The translations under genes and the position numbers were made by a program. Shown here piece after piece: positions 25,578 through 38,410 of a stretch of 64,000 nucleotides of DNA. Within the stretch, counting starts at the first letter, position 1. Every line of letters starts with the position of its first letter. Under the pieces are notes generated by a model. The model did not search any database, had not been told where the DNA came from, and was given only the letters and a program-made list of their open reading frames with translations. This DNA is from Strongyloides papillosus (taxonomy: Eukaryota; Nematoda; Chromadorea; Rhabditida; Strongyloididae). Location: NCBI GenBank assembly GCA_005656395.1, contig SRSI01000073.1, positions 1,054,001 through 1,118,000 on the forward strand, given 5' to 3'.

Positions 25578-27135
25578 TTATAATATTTTTGTGTGTAATT
25601 TTAAAGCTTTTGACGATCCATCTAATAATTGTTCAAGATTTATCAATCCTTCACGATATAAATTTCTGAGATTAAATAGAGTAGTTTCAGAATGACGATA
25701 CTTCTTTTTTTTTTAACAGACCTCCACTCAACAATCTTGATAATTCAATTTCATTTTGATGTTGTATTTCTATCAAATTTGCTAGTAGTTTACATAGATT
25801 GGGGTGGGTTTTGTTGACTTTTCTGTTTAGTTTTGAATGAAATCCCTCCAAAGCATTATTGGTCCTAGTTCCAGTACTAAATTCATGACATCATAAGCTC
25901 CTTGAAAATATTGACCTTTCTGATACCAAAGTTCGATAAACATATTGAAAAAAATCTGCGACAATGTCATCCTCACTTGATATCATTGATAAAGTTACTT
26001 CCCATCCTTCATTAATTTTGTCATAAGGTATTAATGCTAATGCTACTGTATACCTTACCGATTTTTGAAAATTGTTCTCATCTACAATACTATAATGATC
26101 CACCAAGCCCATTATTTGAATTTTTCTCCAGAGCGACTGTGAAAAGTGAAAAAAACACCCCTTAACATCGCTGACAGGGAAATTTTTTTTTAAAGCATCA
26201 ATAGCTGCTTTTTCAAAGTCTGCTTGAATTATTGGAGGATTGAAGTTGACGTTATTTTCTGACATTGAATTCTTTATAAAATTGAAAAAAGTATCGTAAG
26301 TTTGCTCATTTTTGTTTGGTAGAAATCCAAAAATAAGTGGGAAAGTTTGTGATAAAAAATGCCCACATATTGTGTAAATTTGATAACTGCCTTCTGGACA
26401 TGATTTAAAAGTACCATCCACTAGCAGACCTTGATTATTTGACATAAAAAAACGACGAATAAATTCCACGTTACCAAATACATAAATTTCACCTTCATTA
26501 ACTCCAGTTTTACACAAAAAAAAATTTCTACCCGACAATGTAGTATTATAACGGGAGTTACTTAGTATATGTTCCATAGTAAGACCCCCAACTGCATAAT
26601 ATTGGTGTTTGTAACGATAAATTGAAGACTTAACACTCGAAAATGCAAGAATAAGTGTATTATTATTATTGACATCACTACCACAGCTAACAATTCTAAC
26701 AGCTTTATCATATATATTATTTGATGATATATACGGATCATCATTAACAATTTGCTTGATTATATTTTTGAAATCATTTAATTTTTTTTCTGAGATATCA
26801 ACAGAATGATCATGAGAATAAAAAATTTTTATCAGCATTTTTCTATCCGTTATAATACGAGATTTACAGGAAATTTTGCAACACCTCAATTCAATTTTAT
26901 CATCATCAAGCATTCTCTTTATTGCATATTTATATCTATTAAGCACAGGAACTTCATTATTTCTTATATTAGTCGTCCATATTAATTCTTGTGTATTTTC
27001 TATATTTACACTTATACAACTCATTATTTCAAAAAAGTGATATAAAAGATATTTATTCAAAAATTTGTCACAGAAGTACATTTCTCCAAAAAAAAACATT
27101 TCCCCAAAAATGGGAGATAATGGTCCATGACCCAT
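25578..27135 (-). pseudogene. MULE transposase with one nonsense codon and one homopolymer slip
   Basis: Reading in from the right end of the element, the protein has a Cys/His-rich N-terminal region (CCKISCKSR ... HDHSVD) resembling a FLYWCH/WRKY-like DNA-binding finger, then the MULE transposase core: VDGTFKSCPEG with the first catalytic Asp, PLIFGFLPNK, QADFEKAAI with the second Asp, and GCFFHFSQSLWRK. The frame stops at TGA (25,891-25,893), exactly where MULE proteins usually have a Trp, and resumes in the same frame with the conserved RTNNALEGFH segment. A run of ten A at 25,705-25,714 then shifts the frame; one base fewer would extend it to a stop at 25,578. The true start may be the Met of MSCISVN rather than the first open codon. 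Otherwise well preserved, suggesting recent inactivation. Confidence 0.85.
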
Positions 27136-27508
27136 ACATCATGATTGAATTTTTTTAAGTGCCAACAATTTGTTATTTAAAAAAAATATAACAAAAATTT
27201 TTTGTACTTCTTAAAATAATATTATGAAACATAAGAAAATCAACTTAATATTTTCTAGGTACCAAATACTGAAAATTTACAAAGATAAAGAAAATTAAAG
27301 CATTGATGTATTGTAAAATTAGAAGTAATCGGTATATCAAATGATCTATTTAAACAAGACTCTTAGCTTTTATATATAGTAAAGAAAAAAGAAATATAAA
27401 ATTTTTTTCGATGATTTATACCAGAAATCAATATAAACATTGATATAAACCTATAAATAATTCAATTAACTAGTTAAATTGCAGTAGTACTTCTGTCAAA
27501 ATATGATG

Positions 27509-28990
27509 CTATTTAAATCGATAATATATGTTGGCGTAATTTGCATCTCCCATGCTTTTATAATAGATTATTGCATAGTTATCTTCTGATTCAAACGTTT
27601 CACCAGTTTGTGAGCAGACAAACGCCCCACTCTTAGTTTTATCTGATTCGAACTTGACTTCGAGTCTGTTTCCAGCATAACAAAAAAGACCATAAGTTGG
27701 ATATATATTTACTTTTTCAACTAAAATACTAACATTCTTATTTTTATCTTTAGATCTTATGTGGTAAACACAATCCTTTTTTCCTTTAATATCTAACGTT
27801 TTATTATTATCATCAGCAAATAACTCTTGATCACCGCACGATGTATCTTTTTCGATACTAGAGCAATCGTTACCAGTAAAACCCTTTAAGCACTTACACC
27901 GCTCGCAATCTTTAGGATCAGGATATCCGTTGTTTTTACAATTTATACGTCTTAAACATATACCACTACAGTAATGTTTATTTAATAGTTTAATATCTAA
28001 AAATGTGGCTTCTGACTTAGAGCCTATTGTCTTCTTATACACCAGATTTAATGGTAACATTGTAGGTTTTTTATTTTTAGTGAATGCATATGAGCTATAA
28101 TGCATTACAGATCCATAATCATATGGTATATTATACCTTTTTGTTTTTTTTGATCCTAATTTTATAAAATTTTCTTCCGTACCCGGTTTAACATTTTCTA
28201 GATAAACTTTCAAATATCTATTTCTGTCATCTCTTGATTGTTCATGCACGAATCCAAGTGCGTGCATAGTTTCGTGTTGAATTGTCGAAATAAGTTCACA
28301 ACCTTTACCAATGCTTATTAATTGATGTTTATCTTGATGTGCTCTACCAACATTACTATAACACCCTTGGCCATAAATATATTTTAGACCAGCTTGACCT
28401 TGTGGGATAGAATCAGAATATTCTTTAAAACTGAGGCATGTTTCATTTTGAAGTTTATTCAAAGCCTCTCTAATTAATTCTTTCTTTACATGGTTGTCAA
28501 AAGTATATGGAATTGTAAGGTCCCATGTAAAATTTGCACTCATATCTATTTTTCTCTTTTTTCTAGTTTCTGCATTACCAAAAATGTCAGAAACATCAGC
28601 ACCTAAATCTTTAGCTATTTCAGCAACATTCTCAACTAAATCATCTGCTTGTGTTTTTGTAAGTATCATATCACCTTGGAAAAGATCGGGATTTTCCATA
28701 ACTTCATTGTCTATAGAATTCTTTCTGACAGTATCTGTATTGCTTTCTCTAAAGTAATATAATTGATGATTGATAGTTGAATTAAATTCTAAAATTCTGT
28801 GTAAGATTTCATCTAAAGTTTTCATAGTATTTCTTGTTAAACTTTTATCATCTTGATCTTCATTGGGAGAATTTTTCTCATTTATTGTTGGCAACTTAAA
28901 ATGACTTATTAAATTTTAGAAGTATAAACATACCGGTTGAATTTGTGAAAAAATAATAACGCAAAGTAAAATAACGAAAGTCGTTAGCAT
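27509..28990 (-). CDS. astacin metalloprotease M4 (signal-pro-astacin-EGF-CUB)
   Basis: Exons 28,934-28,990 (signal peptide MLTTFVILLCVIIFSQ, 19 codons) and 27,509-28,894, with a 39-bp phase-0 intron. Close duplicate of M2: the catalytic domain has only a few replacements (Met-turn SVMHY instead of SAMHY), whereas the start of the EGF module differs over a short run (SGICLRRINCKNNGYPDPKDC against the M2 version) and the propeptide carries several changes. Switch motif FQGD, processing site RKKRK, zinc motif HETMHALGFVHEQ and CUB cysteines are intact, so both copies look functional. Its 3' flank begins directly beside the MULE insertion (27,140), 369 bp away, and a fold-back element sits 425 bp upstream of its start codon at 29,415. 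Confidence 0.92.
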
Positions 28991-29414
28991 ATTGTTTGAT
29001 AAAATCTTTTTATTCAATCAAAGTCTAAGACAATTGATATGATTAAATTTAAAACTTTCTGATTATATACATTATTGATATTTGCATTATAAATACAGTA
29101 TAAATATTCAATGTTGTTATTACAAACACAGAAAAAAAATTATAGTATTTTATAGTGTTAAAAAAGTTCAACTGTTTTGAAGAAATTTTTAAAACAAATA
29201 AAAAGACAGAATTTATTGACAAAAAATTATAATAATCTAAAATTTTTATCTTATTAGATGTCCCAAACAAAGTATAAAATATTTATTTAATTAAATCTTT
29301 AAAGAAAAAAACATAATTGTTATATTTTCTACAAACAAAAATAGTATTTAAACGTTTGGTTAATTAAAACAAGCAAAAACACGAAAGTGAAAAGTTTGAT
29401 TATTGATCCTTCTA

Positions 29415-30853
29415 CAGGGTGTCCCATAATTAACTCTCCACCTGAGAGAGCTTATAACTTTTTTCTACGAAGAGATAAAAACGTGAAATTTTGCAAGTTA
29501 GTAGAACTAAGAGACAATATTTTCTATTTTTTTTATTTTTAAAAAATTATGGTCCCATTAGGACTTATGGCCATTTTTAAAAAATGTGTTTTTTTGCCTT
29601 TATGAGTACGTAACTTTTTAATATGAAGAAATATTTAGATGATTCTTTTATAGATCGAAAGCTCAACTTCTTTTGTACTAGAATCTTCAATATCATAAAT
29701 ATTAAACTTCACTAACACTGTTTAAATAAAACAAAAAAATTACGCTTTTTGCAAAATTTCGTAGTTTTTTCAAAATTAAAGCTCGTTGAGAAGATTCTAG
29801 CAAAAGCTTTATCATTATTCTGATAGAGTAAACGATGCTCTATCGAATGGATATAGTATCATGAAAATCAAATAAGATTGACGAAAGTTATGATTTACCA
29901 AAGACCACAAATTTTGTACTTCTTGTAAAAAATTAAGTTACAAACACTAATTTTTTTAACATATTTAATACCTAATAGTATTGTTACCATCAACAAAGTA
30001 TGCTAATTTAAAGTATATTGCTCATTTGTCCATATTTGGCCAAAAAAATTCCAGTAATTTTTATCACTTAAATTTTTTTAAAAATCATTTTTCTTAACAT
30101 TTATTACAATTTATCTGCGTTTTATACTATTTTACATAATAATTGCCCTAAAAAAGTATTTTTATGCATCTTTAAAAAATATCGTATATTCGGCCTTGTT
30201 CTTATAAAGTTTATGTTTGAAATATGAACAAATAACAATACGGAATAGGATAATATTTCAATTACTTTCATTAAAAAAGCATTATAAATGTTGAAAAACT
30301 AAAAAAAATAACATATTTTTTCTAAATACTAAAGAAAATGGAGAAAGTAGACTATTTTTGGATTGTCATAACTTTCTTAAAACTTATTACTAGGAAACAA
30401 AATTATTACTGTTAGATAGAGCATCGTTTACTCTATCAGAATAATGATAAAGCTTTTGCAAGAATCTTCTAAATGAGCTTTAATTTTGAAAAAACTACGA
30501 AATTTTGGCAAAAATCGTGGTTTTTTTGTTTTAATTAAAAATTAAACAATGTTAATGTAGTTCAATATTTATGATATTAAGGATTCTTATACAAAAGAAG
30601 TTGAGCTTTCGATCTGTAAAAGAATCATCTAAATATCTCTTCATATAAAAAAGTTATGTACTCATAAAGGCGAAAAAAACACATTTTTTTAAAATGGCCA
30701 TAAGTCCTAATGGGACCATAATTTTTTGAAAATAAAAAAAATAAAAAATATTGTTTCTTAGTTCTACTAACCTGCAAAATTTCACGTTTTTATCTTTTCG
30801 TAGAAAAAAGTTATAAGCTCTCGCAGGTGGGGAGTTAATTATGAGACACCCTG
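29415..30853. mobile_element. 1.44-kb fold-back TIR element
   Basis: The two halves are inverted copies of each other over about 430 bp per arm (about 29,415-29,845 and 30,418-30,853); ends read CAGGGTGTCCCATAATTAAC and the complement of CAGGGTGTCTCATAATTAAC. It is flanked by TA, and the duplicate locus near 9010-9016 has the uninterrupted sequence CTTCTATATGTATAG, which proves the insertion and its TA duplication. The centre (29.85-30.42 kb) has no coding frame. It separates M4 from the distal part of its conserved 5' flank. Confidence 0.88.
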
Positions 30854-30855
30854 TA

Positions 30856-31948
30856 TATGTATAGTAGGTTTAAGTTATAACACTATATTTTAAAAAAATC
30901 TTAGTGTTTAAATTATAAATATAAGATATTTAACATATAACATAATTTCTCATAGCGTCACTTATAATAAAGAAATTAAAAACACTATATAACGACATCG
31001 ATAGTGTGATTTCTTAAAAACGAAGTTCTTGATTCTGATGTTCTAAGTTCGAGTACTCCCTTTCGCTTTAAACCATGCATTTATGCATCTTTACTTGACT
31101 GTATCAAAAGTTATAGTGTACGGGTTTTATATAAGATTCTATGAAGCAAGGAATGATTAGAGAAGAAATGTATTTATAAAAGGAAGATTCATCTATTAGA
31201 AAAGTTTTTTCTGACTTCTTCTTATTACTATTTTCTAATTCATTTGTTGAAAAAATTGTAATTTTTGAGAATTTTTATATTATAAAATTTATTACAATCG
31301 AAAACACTTCTCTTCAGTGTATACAAAATTCATTTTTCTTAATAATAATACAACTTGAAAGGACATATATAAGTTTTGATAATTATTGCAGCGTTAAAAA
31401 AGAAACAGTCATTGATTAAAAGCACATTTAACTTTAAACAAATATTAAATTCTTTTCACCATTTTTAATAATATAAATTTTAATGTCAATTTTATAATTT
31501 TTTCAAGTCCACATAAATAGTCAAATAGTTCGATGTAATTTTTTGAGTAAAACAATTTTCATTGTGCTATAAAAAAATGACAATTAGTAATTATTTAATT
31601 ACTGTTATTCTTGTGAACAACAAAATCTCTAAAACTGAAGAATATAAAGTTATTCAATAATTGAAAAACTTATTTATTATGTATATTATTTTGTTAAATT
31701 AAAATAAAAAATAGACTTTTTTAGTTAAAGTATCTATTAGTTGGAAAAAAATATAATAATAATGCAAATTATCATTTTTAAAAAATTCAACGATTAAAAA
31801 ATTGTTGATGATCGGTTTTTGGTGATAAAAAAATATCGATTACAATATATATTTGTATTAATTTAGTACATTTTAAAGAGTATTTTGCTTTCGAATTATT
31901 ATATTATAAAAAGTAAAACAATAATTTAATGTTTTTAATATAAATTAT
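30856..31948. other. spacer between the two astacin arrays
   Basis: The first about 110 bp continue the duplicated 5' flank of M4. The rest (about 30,970-31,948), where transcription diverges from minus (M4) to plus (gene A), shows no gene. TATA-like strings are plentiful because of base composition and are not informative. Confidence 0.5.
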
Positions 31949-33429
31949 ATGAATTTCGTTTATTATTTTTTACTATGTTATGTAATTACTGTTACTTTAA
32001 AATGTGTAAGTTTAATTTCAAAATAGTATATTCAAAAAGCATTCTAGGATATAATTAAAAAAGATTATACTGTAACAAAAAATATCATAAATAATAAAAT
32101 TAAAATCTTTAATATGAATGAAATCAATAACATGGTACTGAAAATTTTAATTAATTTTTTAATTTCTAATGTTTTTAGCGAGTTTTGATGAGTATTAATA
32201 AGAGTTCTTATGATTTTAATTTTGAAAGTTATAGAAAAAAAAGAAAAATAATAGGGAATGAGCTAAAAAAATGGCCGTCATTTATTCCTGTTTACATTGA
32301 TAAAAGACTTAATCATAGATTAATAATACAAGCATTAAGCATAATAGAAGCGGAAACCTGTGTGAGATTTTATTTAATAGATAAAATTTTAAAAGGAATG
32401 TCAGGAATACAATTTCGTTTAGGAGAGAAGTGTGCTAGCGTCATCGGAAAGTCACTTGATAGAGAATTTCAAAATATATTTATAGCAAAGCATTGTGAAA
32501 CCATTGGAGAAATTCAGCATGAAACTTTACACGCATTGGGGATTGATCATGAGCATAGTAGAATTGATAGAAATTATTATGTATCTATACTATTAGAAAA
32601 TGTAGATGAATCTCAAGTCGATGATTTTCGTATTACTTCAACTAGAGATTCAAACACTTTTGGTTTGTCGTATGATTATGGATCAATAATGCATTATGAC
32701 ATGTATTCTTATTCTAAAAATAAGAAACCAACAATAATACCAAAATACAATTTATATAAAAAAACCATTGGTCAAATAAATGAACTGTCTTTTCTTGATA
32801 TCAAAACGCTTAACCTACTTTACTGTAAAAATAAATGTAGCAGTTTTGTGATAATTTGCCATAATAATGGGTAAGTAATAAAAATTTATTAAGTAGTGTC
32901 ACCCACATAATTTAACACGTATAAATATTCAAATTATATTCAAATTTCACAATAATAATATTTTTATTTTATTTATAATAATCAAATATTAAAATTCGAC
33001 TACAGATATTTAAACCCCAATTCTTGTGATAAGTGCATTTGTATTGAGGGATTTATAGGATACAATTGTCTGAATTTTGTAGAAAACATTCCTATATGTG
33101 GAAAGTCAAAATATGTTGCACAATACTTTCCTCAGAAAATTAGTGCTGGAGGTATAATAAATTGTAAATATTATTTGATGACTCAAAAAAGAGCGAAAAT
33201 AATGATAAAAATTCGCTTTACTAGTATACATCCACACAGGAGAAAAATTTGTTCTCCAAAGAATACTTTAGAAATTAAGTACTGGGAAGATAAAGCTGTT
33301 ACAGGAGCGCGATTTTGTGGAGTCAACAAAAATGTTGTTTTTTATTCTTATAGTAATACTGTAATAGTATATTTTAGAAGTACGGATAGTAGAAATAGAT
33401 TTAAATTGATGTTTGCCAAAAAAAATTAA
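31949..33429 (+). CDS. astacin metalloprotease A (clade P, EGF-split)
   Basis: Four exons: 31,949-32,005 (signal peptide MNFVYYFLLCYVITV), 32,048-32,134 (29-codon propeptide exon), 32,179-32,870 (astacin domain) and 33,006-33,429 (EGF end and CUB); introns of 42, 44 and 135 bp. Product 419 residues. Zinc motif HETLHALGIDHEHSRIDR, Met-turn SIMHY, processing site RKKRK just before the catalytic domain. The propeptide lacks the Gly-Asp switch seen in clade M. It is the only plus-strand gene with an intron in the EGF module; that intron is homologous to the one in gene J although it sits at a different codon. The CUB domain has Ser where most clade P copies have Trp (CSPK versus CWPE/CWPQ). Likely the first gene of the array and the founder-like form. 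Confidence 0.88.
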
Positions 33430-33799
33430 AAAATAGTTTTAAACAACGTTTAATATTTTGGTAGTACTAATTCATACCTTGCCATTTATACTGTCTATCT
33501 ACTTTCATTTTCTTTATTATACTTTAATGATTGAGTAAGAATGGATGAATTCTGAACGGATTGTTAGATCAATGAGTCCTATCCTGATTACCTGTTCACC
33601 TGTCATTCTGATTACTAATTATCATTTTTTTTAGATTGTTATAACCCCAGTTTCATTCTAATAAAATTTTTACTGATTGTATCTTTGTTATATAGTGTTA
33701 GATGTTAGTAATACAATGAGTTTATTGATGATAAAATACAAATAAGTAGATAGATAAAACAGTTACCATATTACATTTATATATAATAACATAATCATA
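33430..33799. other. 3' flank of gene A
   Basis: Non-coding sequence after the stop codon of gene A. No gene or clear repeat recognised before the mariner copy. Confidence 0.5.
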
Positions 33800-34713
33800 T
33801 TAGGTTGAGGAATAAATAATGGCCGCGGACAGAAAAAATAAATTAAGCCAACATTTATTTAAGTTTATGTTAAATAAATTTATCGAAATAATACTCGTTA
33901 GAATCTACACATTTTTCTCAACGTTCTAACGGCTTTTGAATCCCCGTTTTATAAGATTTAGGACTTTTGGATTTAATAAAAGTCACTGAGATCGCTTTCT
34001 GACGACTCCTGATTCTTAAACAATTTATCCTTAAAAAATGCATAGAAATGCTCAAACAAATCGGAAATTTTAAGAAAGAGATCAGGTGAGTATGGAGGGT
34101 GATATAGAGCCTCATATTTTAATTCACCAAGTTTTTTTAACACTAGTTTTGAAAAATGGCATTTTATCTTGTCATTCTATAATATTGGAATATTTCTATT
34201 TTTAAAGTCGGATGGTTTTTTTTAGTTTTCCATTCATTTTCTCAAGCTCCCGTCAATATATTTCAACCCTCTCGGTCACTGCTTTAGATTTAGCTCGGCA
34301 ATCTTCCATTAATTCTGAGTATTGGTAGTAAAGGTTCCTCTTTTACCCTCTTCATTATTGAGATCAAAATTAACCCCTTGGAATTTCTCAAACCACCGAC
34401 GCAAATACCGTTCAGAAGTTAATCCTTCCCCCTATGCATTCACTTTATTTCGATATGCTTCAACTCTATTACATCTAAGTTTGAACCTATGTAAGAAAAT
34501 TACATGTAATTCTCTTTTTGACAACATCTTTAAGATTAGACATAACTTTTTAAAAATTAATTTTTAAATCGAGGTAATATGCAAAATATTATCAGGGCAA
34601 GTCTCCCTACATTTCTACATAAAGACTGTTTTAATATGAATTTATTTATTTTAATTTTTTATAATGAAAAATTGTAGTAAGAATTTGCGGCCATTATTTA
34701 TTCCTCAACCTAA
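33800..34713 (-). mobile_element. decayed mariner transposon copy 2, 914 bp
   Basis: Same family and almost the same length as 22,199-23,114, with TA duplication at 33,798-33,799 and 34,714-34,715. Ends start TTAGGTTGAGGAATAAATAA on both sides. The same ruined minus-strand transposase is recognisable, with its own stops and frame changes. The open frames at 33,918-34,115 and 34,322-34,567 are fragments or shadows of it. Confidence 0.85.
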
Positions 34714-37058
34714 TAATAACAATCATTCTATATGTTTGACAAAGACAAACCTAACACTTCACATATAGTTTAATAGTTCTTAAAACATTTTTCAAAATTT
34801 TGTTAAACTAATGTAAAGTATAACTATTTACATACGATAGTTTGCATAAGAGTTCTTAGAATAATAATATTGTAATTTTTATTAATATTGTAGACTTTAT
34901 CTCATTTCTCCATGTTTCTAAAATATTATAAGAAAAAAACTTAGACAACTATTCTAATAATTTCTTTTTATCGATAAATATTATCACTGGGTTTTACAAA
35001 TCTAATATAGATTGTAAATTGTTATTAATGAAATCAAATTACTACTGAAGTACCTAAAATTATTATTATATAAGAAATATTTTTTCTGTATAAATCCCTA
35101 CTTTCAAACTACTAAACAGTCTTGAGACCCTGCAAATTAATTGTATAGACTTAGATTATACAAAAAGTGTTTTTCCGTTATTATGTACAAAGTCTACACG
35201 CAAAAATCTGTACCGTTAAAATTTACTAAATTTCCTGTAGAAATAGATTTACTTTCTAAGATAACTCTAGGAACAACTACTGTACCATTTCTCTGCAGTT
35301 ACAAATTTGTTCTATAGACAATCTTTTTATCTCATATATTACCCTTTTGAAGAGTTATAATACTTTGTCTACAGATTCAGGTGATTTCAAAGAGAGTTTT
35401 ACACTAGTTGAAGCAGTGTTTATATGTAAAAATTTATCTTATTGACAGTCTTTAAATCTCGCACAATAAATCTCTACGTTGTCTTACAGCACAACTTACA
35501 AACTTAGGGGCCCAAAAAAACCTTTAAAACTGTTTGAAATATCGTTTATTCGTAGAAATCTTTCTTACCTAAATACTCTACTCTTCACCTAATGACACTC
35601 TGCTTATCCTTACAGCTTAGTCTACAGACCTGGCGGACTCAAACAATGAAACTGATTTAATGAAAATCTGTTTAAAGATTCTTGAGATTTGATGCTATTT
35701 CTGCAAAATAATAATAAAATAGTAATAAATATGATAATTTTTAACGTATTTTTGAATGTTATTATATTAAACTTCTAAAATTGTTAATGTTTTCTAATTA
35801 AAATTTTATAATCTATCTATTGGAATTATATTTGGAGAATTCTGATGACTATTTCTTAATATAAGATTTTTTTTGTAAAAAAATTAGAAACAGAATAAAG
35901 GTATGCTGTGTTTTTAAAGTACATCTCAAAATTTTTGCATTACACATAAAGAATTATTTGTTAAATTCTAATGTGAACCTCCACGTTCCATAGATGGAAC
36001 AAATTTTTGATACTCTCTTGATTAATTTTTCTGATAAGATTGCTTTTTTTTAAATTAATGTAAGAATATAAATTTTTTTCTCGTTTTCTCAAATTTTTAA
36101 TAGTGCAATTCTTATAATAACTGAAACATTCTGATGTAGTATTTCATACTCTAAAGACTGGAAACAATTTTAGATGATTCTGAACATTTATTTGAAAATG
36201 TAGTCTATTAAATTTACCTAAAATTTGAAGATCTATAACTTTGCGAAAATTTCAGATATTTTCATGAAGTATAATAAAGCATCATATTTGTACCTCAATA
36301 ATAAGGAAATTTAAAAATGTAAAAGTGTGAAAAGCCTTTTGTGCATCGTCATGTACAGGGTGGCCAGCAAAGGCTTTTGTTCAAGAGTTTTTTGTTGACC
36401 TTTTTTCATCATAGGAGTACTTTAATTTACTAGAGGTTATTTTTACTTTTTAAATATAGCAAAGGTTTATTAAAAAGATAGAATAAAAAAAAGTAAATTT
36501 CTAGCACTTTTATTTATCAATTATTTACATCTCAATTTTCCTTTAAAAAATACAATTTCAACCATTATAATTATCAATGTCATATAAAAGTTTTTCATTT
36601 TTCTGGAGTAATATGTACAGAATTAAATCTCACACAAAAACCTTCGCTGGCCAACCTGTATAATTTTGTTAAATAATGAATCTATTTTCATAACGAAGAT
36701 GATAGATTTTAAATGCTATAAAAATATTTTTAAAATTTAAGAAGCATGTGCATGAATCTATCTCTACATTATATTTTAGATTTTTGATGTTTTAACTCCA
36801 AAAATATAAATGATTTTTACATACGTTGTTGAGTAGCTGTAAAAGAATATAAAAATTTCAGTAATTATAAAAATAATCAATATTTTAAAACTTCATAGAG
36901 TAAACGTCCATCGTTATTTAATTTTTGACAACTAACAAATTATAAGTTTCATAATGTAATTGTTATCACTCACTTCATTGTAATAAATATTTAATTTTCT
37001 ACTATTATTTATATTTTAAATGGTAGAATAATATTTTAATCCTTCAATCGCAAAATAA
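34714..37058. other. long spacer between genes A and B
   Basis: No intact gene. From about 35,090 to 35,680 the sequence is less homopolymeric than elsewhere and repeats strings such as GTCTACAGA/TCTACAGAC and CTATAGAC at irregular spacing; no protein is readable. A 303-bp MITE lies at 36,356-36,658. The last about 150 bp are the conserved clade P 5' module. Confidence 0.45.
36356..36658. mobile_element. 303-bp MITE
   Basis: Inverted ends CAGGGTGGCCAGCAAAGGCT (left) and the complement of CAGGTTGGCCAGCGAAGGTT (right) with TA on both sides. No coding capacity. The ends are typical of TA-targeting Tc1/mariner-derived MITEs. Confidence 0.8.
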
Positions 37059-38410
37059 ATGGTGTTCATTTATTATTTTTTGCTATATATTTTAAATGCC
37101 TTTATTTTTAAATGTGTAAGTTTATTTTTAAATTAACTATATTTTAAAAAATCTTAGTATTTAATTAATGGAAAAGTCGATACAGTAATAGAAAAAAACA
37201 AAAAACAAATTACAGATAGTAACATTCAAAGTTTTGACATAAATAAAATTAATAATACGGTACTAAAAATTTTACATCAGATTTTAACATTTAATCTTTT
37301 TAGCAGTTAATGATGAATATCAATAAGAGTTTTAGTTATTTTGATTATGAATATTATAGAAAAAAAAGAAAAGTTAGAGGTCGTAAATTTAATTTGTGGT
37401 CTAAATCAATTCCATTTTTTATTGAAAGAAATCTTAATCGCAATTTAATAGTCAAAGCATTACGTGAAATAGAAAAGAAAACATGCGTAAGATTTCACGA
37501 AGTAAAACGAATTTCTATTAGAATGACAGGGATAAGATATTTTCCAGGTAGTGCTTGTTCAAGTTATCTAGGAAAAAAAATACTTAGAGGATTTCAAACT
37601 ATATATATAGCAAAACCTTGTGAAACATTGGGAGCGATTCAACATGAAACTTTGCATTTATTGGGAATTGATCATGAACATTGTAGAATTGATAGAGACA
37701 AATATTTATTCGTACTTTTAAAAAATGTTAAACCATCAGATATTTATGATTTTCGTGTTCCCTCATCTACACATTCAAATACATTTGGTTTACCATATGA
37801 TTATGGATCAGTTATGCATTATGACATGCTTGCTTCTTCTAAAAATAATGAACCAACACTTATACCAAAACATGTGTTGTATGCCCATACAATTGGGCAT
37901 GTTCAGAAACTTTCTTTTATTGACATTAAAACAATTAATTTACTTTACTGCAGGAATATGTGTAGCTTTAAGATTGATTGTGATAACGGTAGTTATCAAC
38001 ATCCTACTAAATGTTTTCAATGCATTTGCGTGGAAGGATTCGTAGGAAAAAATTGTAATCATTTTACAACAAATTTACCATCATGTGGTAAATCAATACA
38101 TTTTGTTCATGAATTTCCTCAAGAAATAAAGGTTAATGGTAAAATAAAATGCTATTATCGACTGATAGCTGAAAAAGATGCAAAAATTATGTTACAAGTT
38201 TATACTAGAATTCATCCATTAAAAAGAGTATTCTGTTGGCCAGAAAATTGTTTAGAAATTAAGTATTGGGAAGATAAAACCGTTACAGGAGCCAGATTTT
38301 GTGGACGGACTAAAAATATTATTTTTCTTTCTAAAAGCAATGTCGTTATAGTATATTTTAAAAGTACATATATTGAGAATGAATTTAAATTAAAATTCAA
38401 AAAACAGTAG
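37059..38410 (+). CDS. astacin metalloprotease B (clade P)
   Basis: Exons 37,059-37,115 (signal peptide MVFIYYFLLYILNAF), 37,158-37,259 (34-codon propeptide exon) and 37,304-38,410; introns 42 and 44 bp, all phase 0. Product 421 residues: RKKRK site at about 72-76, zinc motif HETLHLLGIDHEHCR from about 167, Met-turn SVMHY at about 222-226, EGF-like module about 273-304, CUB about 314-421. Two oddities near the active site: Leu for the usual Ala in HLLG, and a Cys after the third-His segment (HEHCRID) not seen in its neighbours, giving an unpaired cysteine by count. Its EGF segment is nearly identical in bases to that of gene D although the flanking domains are not, which points to gene conversion. 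No EGF intron. Confidence 0.9.

Noticed and set aside
25687..25893. Frameshift explanation for the end of the MULE ORF at 25,891
   Set aside because: The downstream RTNN segment is in the same frame as the upstream ORF, so the first lesion is an in-frame TGA; only the later A10 run needs a frame change.
31000..31090. Possible tRNA because of a TTCGAGTACTCCC string
   Set aside because: No acceptor stem, D arm or anticodon arm can be laid out around it.
37725..38045. Overlapping plus-strand ORFs within the astacin array (also at 40,173, 44,245, 54,115 and 56,087)
   Set aside because: They are alternative frames of the catalytic domain; their similarity to each other only reflects that of the astacin frame.
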